DNA of 64,000 nt, from positions 1-64,000 of the forward strand of contig JBCCEW010000003.1 of assembly GCA_039030075.1 (NCBI GenBank), in the 5' to 3' direction. Of the stretch, positions 31,930 through 40,300 are shown piece by piece; the first letter of the stretch is position 1, and the number at the start of each line of letters is the position of its first letter. The position numbers and the translations under genes were made by a program. Origin of the DNA: Myxococcota bacterium (GTDB taxonomy: Bacteria > Myxococcota_A > UBA9160 > SMWR01). The notes below the pieces were generated by a model, which saw nothing but the letters and a program-made list of their open reading frames with translations, ran no database searches and was not told the origin of the DNA.

Positions 31930-32364
31930 TTGGAAGAAACGAGGACACCCGGCCTCCGGTCGTTCGCCGACGGGGTCGGCATCGCGGGCTCGGCCATCTG
32001 CGCATTGCACTGCGTGGGTGCACCGCTGCTGCTGGTGGCGGGTACGGCGGTTCCGGCCTCCTTCCTCTCGGGCGAGCAATTCCACCAGCTGTTGCTCTGG
32101 GGAACGCTGCCTGCGTCGGCGCTCGCCTTCGGCCTGGGGTGCTGGCAGCACAAGGACCCGCGCGTGCTCGCCCTGGGCATCCTCGGGCTCCTGGGACTGT
32201 CCGCCTCGGTGGTCGCGCACGACTGGGTCGGCGAGGGGGGCGAGCGTGCGCTGACCCTCGCGTCCGCCGGTATCCTGATCGCGGGCCACCTCCTGAACTT
32301 CCGTCGGTGCCGCGACACGGGATGCGACCACGAAACCGAGGCGCACGAAGCCGGGGCGGGCTAG
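31930..32364 (+). CDS. MerC-family membrane protein
   Basis: 144 residues; the TTG at 31930 is chosen because GGAAGGGA lies about 9 bases upstream and no ATG or GTG fits. Four membrane helices start with GIAGSAICALHCVGAPLLLV, whose CALHC pair matches the MerC family (SxxCAxHC). The C-terminal tail RRCRDTGCDHETEAHEAG adds Cys and His. MerC proteins transport mercuric or other soft metal ions inward, but many homologues outside mer operons have unknown substrates. It is followed 12 bases later by a DmeF-type exporter, so a metal-handling pair is likely. Confidence 0.8.
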   Translation: MEETRTPGLRSFADGVGIAGSAICALHCVGAPLLLVAGTAVPASFLSGEQFHQLLLWGTLPASALAFGLGCWQHKDPRVLALGILGLLGLSASVVAHDWVGEGGERALTLASAGILIAGHLLNFRRCRDTGCDHETEAHEAGAG

Positions 32365-32376
32365 CAGAGGCGACCG

Positions 32377-33291
32377 ATGCACACGATCGAGCTCTCCCAG
32401 TGGCAGCACGAGCACGACTACCTGCCGCACGGCCACCGCCACAGCGAGCGCCAGACCCGGCGGGTAATCGCGCTCACCGCGGTCATGATGGTGGTCGAGA
32501 TCCTCGCCGGCACGGCCTGGGGATCCATGGCCCTGCTCGCCGACGGGTGGCACATGGCGAGCCATGCCTCGGCGCTGAGCATCACGGCCTTCGCCTACTG
32601 GTACGCGCGCCGTCACGCGGGGAACCCGGAGTACACCTTCGGGACCGGCAAGGTCAGCGTTCTCGGAGGCTTCACCAGCGCGGTCGTGCTCGGGGTGATC
32701 TCGATCTCGATCGCCTGGGAGTCGATCACGCGGCTCGTGCAGCCGGTCCCCATTCGCTTCGACGAGGCGATCGTGGTGGCCTTCCTGGGCCTCGCCGTCA
32801 ACCTCGTCTCCGCCTGGATGCTCCGCGGCGACCATCATCACGGAGGCCACGCTCACAGCCACGACCACAACCTGCGCGCGGCCTACCTGCACGTACTGGC
32901 CGATGCGCTCACGTCGACGACGGCCATCGTCGCGCTGACGGCCGGGAAGTACGCCGGCTGGGTGTGGATGGATCCGGTGATGGGCGTGGTCGGGTCGATC
33001 GTGATCGCGCGCTGGTCGCTCGGGCTGATCCGGGACACCTCGAGCATCCTGCTCGACTGCAGCGTCGACGAGGAACGCGAGACGCAGTTGGCGCGCGAAG
33101 CCATCGAAGCGGACGGCGATGCGCGCGTCGCCGACATCCACCTCTGGCGGATGGGCCCGGCGCATCTGGCGGCCGCGATCTCGGTGGTGGCGCACCACCC
33201 GCGATCACCGGATCACTACCGGGGTCGCCTCTTGAAGGCGGTTCCGCTCTCGCACGTGACCATCGAGGTGCACGACTGCGGCGACGGCTAG
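32377..33291 (+). CDS. dmeF: CDF-family divalent cation efflux transporter (DmeF-like)
   Basis: 304 residues. The N terminus ELSQWQHEHDYLPHGHRHSE and then VIALTAVMMVVEILAGTAWG with ALLADGWHMASHASAL match DmeF, the Co/Ni exporter subgroup of cation diffusion facilitators. Six membrane helices are predicted. The HD-type metal residues on helices 2 and 5 are present (ADGWHMASH and HVLADALTST), and a His-rich loop HHHGGHAHSHDHN lies between helices 4 and 5. The short C-terminal cytoplasmic domain is complete. It exports Co, Ni or Zn out of the cytoplasm. Confidence 0.88.
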   Translation: MHTIELSQWQHEHDYLPHGHRHSERQTRRVIALTAVMMVVEILAGTAWGSMALLADGWHMASHASALSITAFAYWYARRHAGNPEYTFGTGKVSVLGGFTSAVVLGVISISIAWESITRLVQPVPIRFDEAIVVAFLGLAVNLVSAWMLRGDHHHGGHAHSHDHNLRAAYLHVLADALTSTTAIVALTAGKYAGWVWMDPVMGVVGSIVIARWSLGLIRDTSSILLDCSVDEERETQLAREAIEADGDARVADIHLWRMGPAHLAAAISVVAHHPRSPDHYRGRLLKAVPLSHVTIEVHDCGDG

Positions 33292-33293
33292 GG

Positions 33294-33308
33294 CGCTTCC
33301 GGGAAGCG
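33294..33308 (+). terminator. Possible hairpin terminator after dmeF
   Basis: CGCTTC-CGG-GAAGCG follows the dmeF stop by 2 bases. There is no T-run after it, so termination may be weak or Rho-assisted. Confidence 0.35.
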
Positions 33309-33330
33309 GACGAGCCCCGCGGAGCCAGAG

Positions 33331-33418
33331 TGGCGGAGAGGGAGGGATTCGAACCCTCGATGGGTTGCCCCATACTCCCTTAGCAGGGGAGCGCCTTCAG
33401 CCACTCGGCCACCTCTCC
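33331..33418 (-). tRNA. tRNA-Ser (anticodon GCT)
   Basis: An 88-base minus-strand serine tRNA with encoded CCA. Acceptor GGAGAGG pairs with CCTCTCC-type 3' bases, the anticodon loop CTGCTAA contains GCT for AGC/AGU codons, and a long variable arm and GGTTCGAATCC T arm are present. TATCCTG lies 10 bases upstream. Confidence 0.97.
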
Positions 33419-33428
33419 GGGACGGCGC

Positions 33429-33434
33429 AGGATA
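33429..33434 (-). promoter_or_regulatory. -10 box of tRNA-Ser(GCT)
   Basis: TATCCT on the minus strand, 10 bases before the tRNA, identical to the element before tRNA-Ser(GGA). Confidence 0.5.
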
Positions 33435-33501
33435 CCGCGCGCCCGGGCCGCCAGCACCCGTTCCTGCGCTGGCTCCGACCCGGGCCCGGCCCCTGGCGCG
33501 G

Positions 33502-34965
33502 TCAGCCCAGGGACTCCCCGAGCGCCCGCACCACGTGCTCCAGAACCGCCACCCGGGCGAAGCGCTTGTCGTTCGCCGGCACCAGGTGCCAGGGCGCCGC
33601 CGGCGTATCGGTGCGCACCACCATTTCGTGCACGGCCTCGGTGTAGGCCGCCCATTTCTCCCGGTTGCGGTAGTCCTCGTCGGTGATCTTGTGGCGCTTG
33701 TGGGGGGTGTCCTTGCGGGCCTCGAAACGACGCAGCTGTTCCTCGGGATCGATGTGGAGCCAGAACTTCAACACCACCGACGGCGCCGCCGCGAGCTGTG
33801 CCTCGAAGTCGTTGATCTCCGCGTAGGCGCGGCGCCAGTCGGCTTCCTGGGCAAACCCCTCGATCCGCTCCACGAGCACGCGCCCGTACCAGCTGCGATC
33901 GAAGATCGCGAGCCGCCCAGCGGGCGGGAGCCGACGCCAGAAGCGCCAGAGGTACGGATAGCGATGCTCTTCCCCGCTCGGTGCCGCGATCGGAAACACC
34001 CGGGTATCCCGCGCGTCGACGGCCTGCGTGATCCGGCGGATCGCACCGCCCTTGCCGGCGGCGTCCCAGCCTTCGAAGACGAGCACCGTGCGCAGACCCC
34101 CGTGTTCGGCGCGATTCACCAACTCGAAGAGCGTGCGCTGGGCGGCGTCGCGGCGTTCGCGGTAGTCGGACTTCTCGAGAGAAGACGACAGGTCCACACG
34201 GTCGAGCACCGTCGGCGATGGGGAGGAGTTCGGAGACGGTGAGGGCGGCGGCGGGGCCTGGGCGACGGCCGCGCGCTCGAGGGCGGCGAGGGCGATCTCT
34301 CCAGCCCGCCAATCGCGCCCCTGGGCATCTCCCCCATGCAGCACCTGCCAGGGCGACTCGGCGCGGTCGGTGCGAAGCAGCAGCGCTTCGGCCTCGGGCC
34401 GCAGGGTTTCGAAGTCGTCGCAGATCTTCCAATCGAGCTCGTCGAGGCGCCACTCGCCGTTCGGGGTCTCCGCTTCCTTCAGGCGCTTCTCGTGATCCTC
34501 GGCGGGCAGGTGCACCCAGAGCTTCACGAGTTCGACGCCGTCGGCCGCGAGGCCGCGCTCGAACGCCTCGAAGTGCTCGAGCTCGCGCGCGTAGGTGGCG
34601 TCGTCGAGTTCGCCCCGCACACGCTTCGCAAGCTGGGCCTGGGGCCAACCACCGAACCACACGCCGACACGCCCCTTCGCCGGGAGGTCCCGCCAGTAGC
34701 GCCAGAACGCGGGGTACGCGTCTTCTCCGGCGAAGGCGGGCCCGAAGGCACGCGAGACCAGGTAGCGCGCGTCGAGCCACTCATGGAGGCGGTTGAAGAC
34801 CGAAGTGGCGCCGGGCCGGTCGTCCCCGGCAATCATCAGCAGCACCGACCGCTCGGCGGCCTCGCGCAACGCCCGCTGCGCCATGAGCAGGGCGACGCGC
34901 AGCTCGGGAGTGCGCGCCTCGAATTCCTTCTTCGACAGCCGCGTTTCCGGCACCGACTCGAGCAC
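33502..34965 (-). CDS. pap: Polyphosphate:AMP phosphotransferase (two-domain PPK2)
   Basis: 487 residues, GTG start. Two PPK2 domains are fused. The N-terminal one has a degenerate P-loop (GDDRPGATS, 47-55). The C-terminal one has the intact GWDAAGKGGAIRR (299-311), the lid FDRSWYGRVLVERIEG and the KTPHKRHK-type block (ARKDTPHKRHKITDEDY). This is the class that phosphorylates AMP to ADP using polyphosphate. A Pro/Ser linker (PPPPSPSPNSSPSPT) joins the domains. It is a cytoplasmic enzyme, apparently monocistronic between tRNA-Ser(GCT) and pbpC. Confidence 0.92.
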   Translation of the reverse strand: MLESVPETRLSKKEFEARTPELRVALLMAQRALREAAERSVLLMIAGDDRPGATSVFNRLHEWLDARYLVSRAFGPAFAGEDAYPAFWRYWRDLPAKGRVGVWFGGWPQAQLAKRVRGELDDATYARELEHFEAFERGLAADGVELVKLWVHLPAEDHEKRLKEAETPNGEWRLDELDWKICDDFETLRPEAEALLLRTDRAESPWQVLHGGDAQGRDWRAGEIALAALERAAVAQAPPPPSPSPNSSPSPTVLDRVDLSSSLEKSDYRERRDAAQRTLFELVNRAEHGGLRTVLVFEGWDAAGKGGAIRRITQAVDARDTRVFPIAAPSGEEHRYPYLWRFWRRLPPAGRLAIFDRSWYGRVLVERIEGFAQEADWRRAYAEINDFEAQLAAAPSVVLKFWLHIDPEEQLRRFEARKDTPHKRHKITDEDYRNREKWAAYTEAVHEMVVRTDTPAAPWHLVPANDKRFARVAVLEHVVRALGESLG

Positions 34966-35041
34966 GGGCGCAGTATAGACCGGGACGCGCCGCGACCCGG
35001 TGTGCAGGAAGGGCGTCAGGAATGGCGCCCCGGAAGAACGT

Positions 35042-37396
35042 TCAGGAAGAGCGCCGGCGGCCTTCCACGTGGTATTCCACGCGATGCGAACGCCCGGCGT
35101 CGTCCATCACCACGACGCGATGCGCCCCGGGCTCGAGGGGAACGAAGACCGCGCGCTCGGGCGGCGCGATCCCGACGAGCGACCCGTCCTGATACCAGTA
35201 GAGGGTCTCGGTACCCGGCGCCGCGTCGGCCGCCAGTCGCAGCTGGCTGTAGGCCGCGGGCGCATCGTGCCGTTGGCGGTAGGGGGTCTTCGCGTCGGGC
35301 GAGGAGATCCGCGGACCCGATGCCACGTAGACCTCGCGACATTCCGGGTGGAGGGACGGCAGGGCCCGGGACGGCTGACCCGTCGCGAGCCACCAGGCGC
35401 GTAGTGCGGCCGGGAAGACCGTGAGCACCTCCGGACGGTGCGGCCGCTGCTCGAGACACGCGCCTTCGAGACGTTCGCCCGACTCGGCGTCGACGAACAC
35501 GCGGCGATGGTGGGTGCAGCGCGCGAGCCGCGATACGCCAGGCAGGGTCGGTACGCGGATCCTCGCCGGACAGTAGGCCCCGGGCAGCTCGTGGCTCACG
35601 GAACACACTTCCGTGTCGACGATGCGGGGATGCACCTTCGCCAGCCGAGCGCCTTCGGGCTCGACGGCGCGGAACACGTCGAAGAGCAGCGGCGCCGCGT
35701 GCTCGGCGACGGAGATGCCCGGCCGCGGGCTGCCGTCGAGGTTGCCCACCCAGACGCCGACGCTCATGCGCGTCGAGTACCCCACCGCCCAGGCGTCGCG
35801 GTGGCCGTAGGAGGTGCCCGTCTTCCAGGCCACCTCGGGAACGTCGCGCGCCAGTGCCACCGCCGCCGGCGGGAAGTCGGGGCGTCGCACGTCGCGCAGC
35901 ACGTTGGTCACGAGAGCGACCGCCGCCGCGGGCAGCAGGCGCTGGGGCTTCGCGGCGGGGCCGGGCTGCCAGCGCACCGGCTGGTGGAGACCCTGGGACC
36001 CGAGCGTCGCGTAGGCGTTCGTCAGGTCGAGCAGGGTCACCTCGCCCCCGCCGAGCACGAGCGGCAACCCGTAGCGCGCCGCCGGTCGATCGAGGGTGGC
36101 GAAACCCGCGCGCTGGAGCAGCGCGAGGAACGGCGCGACACCGAGTTCGGCCAGGGTGGTCACCGCCGGCACGTTGCGCGACTCGGCCAAGGCCTCTCGC
36201 AGGGTCATGCGGCCGCGGTAGCTGCCGTCGTAGTTCTCGGGCAGGTAGCCAGCGTAGTCGACGGGGATGTCCAGGGTGATGGTGTCCGGCACCGCCAATC
36301 CCTGGGCGAAGGCCTGGGCGTAGACCCAGGGCTTGAGGGTCGAGCCAGGCGAGCGACGGGCCAGCGCGCCGTTCACCTGACCGGGTCGCTCGGTGTCGAA
36401 GAAATCCGCCGAGCCGACCATGGCACGCACCGACCGGGTCTGGTTGTCGAGCACGACGACCGCAGCGTTGCCGATGCCGCTCTTGCGCAGGGCGCGCACG
36501 CCGTCGGTCACGAGCCCCTCGACCTGGCGCTGGAGGTCGGCGTCGAGCGTGGTCGCGACCGCGCGCGAGGCCGACTGACCCGCCGCCCAGCGTGCGAAGT
36601 GGGGCGCAGTGAAGGGCGTGGGCTGCCAGCGCTCGGGTAGCGACTGGCGCTTCGCGCGCGCGACTCCCGCCGCATCGAAGACGCCACGCGCAGTGAGCTG
36701 GTCGAGCACCCGGTCGCGCGCGCGTCGTGCTGCGTCGGGGTGTCGACGCGCGTCGTAGGCAACGGGCGCCCGCGGTAGCGCGGTGAGGTACGCGGCTTCT
36801 CCCAGGGACAGCTCCGCCGGCGACTTCCCGAACCAGAACCAGGCGCCCGCGCCGACGCCTTCGAGATTGCCACCGAAGGGCGCCAGCCCGAGATAGGCCG
36901 CGAGCAGCTCCTCGCTCGAGTAGGCGCGCACGAGTTGGTGGGCCCGAAAGGCCTCGATCGCTTTCGCCCGCCAGGTGCGTGCGCGCGGCTCCACCAGCCG
37001 CGCGAGCTGCATGGGAATCGTCGACGCGCCCGACACGACCCGCCCCGCGCGCAGGTTGGCGAGCGCCGCCCGCGCGACGGCGAGCGGGTTCACGCCCGGG
37101 TGCCACCCGAGGAAGCGATCCTCGGATTCGCGCAACGACCGGACCAGCTTCGGCGATACCGCATCGTGGGGCACCGGCCAGCGCGCACTTCCGTCGGGAG
37201 CCAGGAAGAGACGCAGGGGCTCACCGTCGGCGCTGGTCACCACCCGCGCCGGCGACCGCTCGAGGCGTTCGTGGGGGAAGGGGAAGGCCGCATCGAGCCC
37301 CCGGAACCCGATCTCGATCCCCAGCAACGACAGGACGCCGAGCGCGAGGAAGCGCAGCGCGCGCCTGCTTCTCGACGAAACCGCAGCCGTCGTCAC
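35042..37396 (-). CDS. pbpC: Penicillin-binding protein 1C
   Basis: 784 residues; GTG at 37396 overlapping the alpha-2-macroglobulin TAG by one base. It has an N-terminal membrane anchor (ALRFLALGVLSLLGIEI), a glycosyltransferase 51 domain with catalytic E92 in SEDRFLGWHPGVNP and GASTIPMQLARL, a transpeptidase domain with S352-TLK355, SRN and KTGTS motifs, and a C-terminal BiPBP_C domain ending at about 770. It polymerises and crosslinks peptidoglycan in the periplasm. Pairing with a YfhM-type macroglobulin is the conserved arrangement for PBP1C. Confidence 0.95.
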   Translation of the reverse strand: MTTAAVSSRSRRALRFLALGVLSLLGIEIGFRGLDAAFPFPHERLERSPARVVTSADGEPLRLFLAPDGSARWPVPHDAVSPKLVRSLRESEDRFLGWHPGVNPLAVARAALANLRAGRVVSGASTIPMQLARLVEPRARTWRAKAIEAFRAHQLVRAYSSEELLAAYLGLAPFGGNLEGVGAGAWFWFGKSPAELSLGEAAYLTALPRAPVAYDARRHPDAARRARDRVLDQLTARGVFDAAGVARAKRQSLPERWQPTPFTAPHFARWAAGQSASRAVATTLDADLQRQVEGLVTDGVRALRKSGIGNAAVVVLDNQTRSVRAMVGSADFFDTERPGQVNGALARRSPGSTLKPWVYAQAFAQGLAVPDTITLDIPVDYAGYLPENYDGSYRGRMTLREALAESRNVPAVTTLAELGVAPFLALLQRAGFATLDRPAARYGLPLVLGGGEVTLLDLTNAYATLGSQGLHQPVRWQPGPAAKPQRLLPAAAVALVTNVLRDVRRPDFPPAAVALARDVPEVAWKTGTSYGHRDAWAVGYSTRMSVGVWVGNLDGSPRPGISVAEHAAPLLFDVFRAVEPEGARLAKVHPRIVDTEVCSVSHELPGAYCPARIRVPTLPGVSRLARCTHHRRVFVDAESGERLEGACLEQRPHRPEVLTVFPAALRAWWLATGQPSRALPSLHPECREVYVASGPRISSPDAKTPYRQRHDAPAAYSQLRLAADAAPGTETLYWYQDGSLVGIAPPERAVFVPLEPGAHRVVVMDDAGRSHRVEYHVEGRRRSS

Positions 37397-40300
37397 TAGC
37401 GCGCCTGGATCACGAACTCGCCCCGCGGCCCGACCGCGCGCAAGCCCGGCGCGTACATCGCCTCGACCTGGACCGGCGGGAGCCGGAAGCGGCCCGGGTT
37501 CACCGCGCGCAGCAGCAGATAGGCCTCGCGCCAGTCGCCGCGACCGATGCGCGTGAAGAGCAGGATGCGGTCGTCGCGCGCGTCGAGATACTGGGACGAC
37601 AGCTGCTTCTGGTTCGCGACCCACGGCAGGGTTTCGCTCGATTGAAGCCGCGGGTTCTCCACCTCGAAGCCCGCGGGCAGCAGCTGCTGCACCACCAGGT
37701 TCTCGATGCGCCCGCGCACGCTCCGCAGGCGGAGCTTCGCGACCACGAGCTCGCCCTGGGACACCGTGTTGTCGGTGATCGCCACGCCGTTGCGATCGAG
37801 CCAGCTGCGCTCGATCTCGAGACCGCGCGACTCGGTCTGGAAGGCCGCGTCGGTCGGCGTTCCCCGATGTCGCAGCACGTAGTAGGCCCGTGTCCGCGCG
37901 TCGCCGCCGTCGATCAGGATCTCGATGTCGCCCTCGGGCAACCACTCGAAGACCCGGGTGTCCTGATCGAACTGACCGATCTGCTTGCCGCCGACGAAGA
38001 CGCTGCCCTGGTAGACCGCCGAGCCGGCCTCGCGGAAGAGCTGCCCCAGCGCGATCAGTGCGAGCGCCGACTCCTGGGTGTTCCAACGCTCGTCGAGGGC
38101 GTCTCGTCCCAGCTGACTGGCGAGCTTCGGAATCCGCGGATCCTCGGGCGCCGCGTCGAGCAGCCCGAGCAGGAAGAGCGAACGGTTCCGCGTGGTGGAC
38201 GCGAAGTTGCCCCCGGTCTGGCGGCGCACGGTCTCGGTGTCGTCGAGGGCCGTCGCCAGTTCGGGGAGGACGCTCGGATCTCCGCTCGCGGCGTAGGCCG
38301 CGCCGAGCAGCACGCGCGACGTCGCGGTCAAGGCGTCTGCGTGGCGCTCTCGCAGGAAATCCATCGTCGCGCGATCGGGATCGCCGGCGCGCGCCAACAC
38401 GTAGAGGGCGTAGACCACCCGTTCGAGTTCGGGGGCGGAGTAGCGCGGCTTCGCCACCGCCTCGCGCTTCGCGTAGGCGAGGGCGCCGGGGAGCGCGGTC
38501 TGGGCGCTGGTGTGCCCGGCGCGCTCCGCCTCGACCAGGAAGTGAGCCGCGTAGACGCTCGCCCAGGGGTGCGCTTCTCGGCCGCGCGGCCATAGGCTGA
38601 ACCCGCCGCGTGCCAGCTGCATCGATGCGATGCGGCGCACCGCCGCTTCGACCCACAGCGCCGGGTCGCGGTCTTCGAAGAGGCCGGGCTCCATCGCTTC
38701 GGCCCACTCGCCCAGACCCACCAGGGGAAACGCGCGCGACACGGTCTGCTCGAGGCAGCCGTAGGGGTAACGGAGCAGATCGCCGAGCCGTCCGTAGAGC
38801 TGAACCGCCGGATGGGGACCGATCCACAGACTGCGGGTGCGGCCGTCCTTGCGGAGACCGTCGTCGATGCTGCGCAGCAAGACGCCCGACTGGGTCACGG
38901 CGCCCACGGTCTCCAACGTGCGGTTCGGAAGATCGGGGCGCAGTCCGAAGCTGCGCTCCACCCGCGCCTCCTCGTCGCCAGCCTCGGCGAAGACGCGCAA
39001 CACCACCTCGCCTTCGGCCTCGCCGGAATCCAGCGGAAAGCGCACGGTGGTCTCGCTGCCGTCGGCAATCGCCAGCGTCTGGAGCGCCTCGCCCTCGAAG
39101 GTGACCGGGCCCTCGACCTCGAAACGCACCTGGACCTCCGCGTCCTTGCCCGTGTCGTTTCGCACCGTCACCGGGACCTCGACGCGTTCGCCGAAGGAGA
39201 GGAAGCGCGGGGGCGTGGGCGTCAGCATCAAGGGCTGCCGCACCCGGGTGAGCTCGGTGGCGGCGCCGAAGTCCGCGTCGCGATAGGCGACGGCCATGAC
39301 CCGCAGGGCGCCCTGGAATTCGGGCAGCTCGAAGCGCACCTGGGCGCGTCCGCTCGCGTCGGTCTGCAGCGGCCCGGACCAGAACGCGACGGGCTTCACC
39401 CGGCGAATGCCCTCGGTGCGCAGGAACTGGGTACGCCCGGCGCCGCCACTGCCGCCGCCGGCGTCCGCCTCGCCCTCGAGATCGAGGTCGGGCAGCAGGA
39501 ACGAGAACACGTCATGGGACGACACGCTCAGGGCGCGTCGACGATAGAAGTGGCCGAACGGATCGGGCGACTCCTGACCCACCAGCTGCAGGACCCCTTC
39601 GTCGACGGCCGCCACCGTGACCCAGCTGCGCGGTGCCGCGGTGACGGCGAACTCGAGGGGTGCGCTCGGGCGCAGTTCGTTCGGGAGCTCGAGCGCGACG
39701 GGCATCCGATGGCGTTCCCGATCGACGGACAGCGGCACGGCTCCGAAGGCACGTGCGGCGCTGCCGGGCTCGAGCTGATCGGCGCCGCGCACCAGGGTCG
39801 CCGTGACGTAGACGTTCGGTCGCCAGTCGGCCCGCACCGGGAGTTCGAGCCGGGCCGTATTCCCTTCCAGCTGACGCACTTCTTTGTGCAAGACGCCGTT
39901 GCGCTCGACCGTCACGAGCAACTTCCCGGGAAACGGAGCGCGGACCTGCACGACCGCCGACTCGCCGGGCCGAAGATCGTCGCGCTCCAGGTCGAGCTCG
40001 ACGCGGCCCGGATTCTCGACCGCCCAGGGCGCGAAGCCCCAGCCGCTGGCGTAGAAGGTGAGCCGCGAGGAAGCGCCGGTCTTCGGGTCGGTCACGACGA
40101 CCCGGTAGCGACCGTACTCGGGTGGGGTCACCTCGAAGGAATGTCGCGTGCGACCACCGGGAAGGGTCTGGCGGCCGAAGACGTGGGCCTCGAGGACCGA
40201 CTCGTAGCGATAGCTGCCCGACGCCGTGCGGCGCAGGACCGTCTGCCACTCGTCGCGCAGGAACTCGACCTGCAGCGTGCCGGTGTCGACCTCACTGCCG

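Noticed and set aside
37397-38827. Upstream extension of the pbpC frame into the macroglobulin gene
   Set aside because: The extension is low-complexity Arg/Ala-rich and overlaps the macroglobulin coding sequence. The GTG at 37396 precedes the membrane anchor and overlaps the upstream stop.
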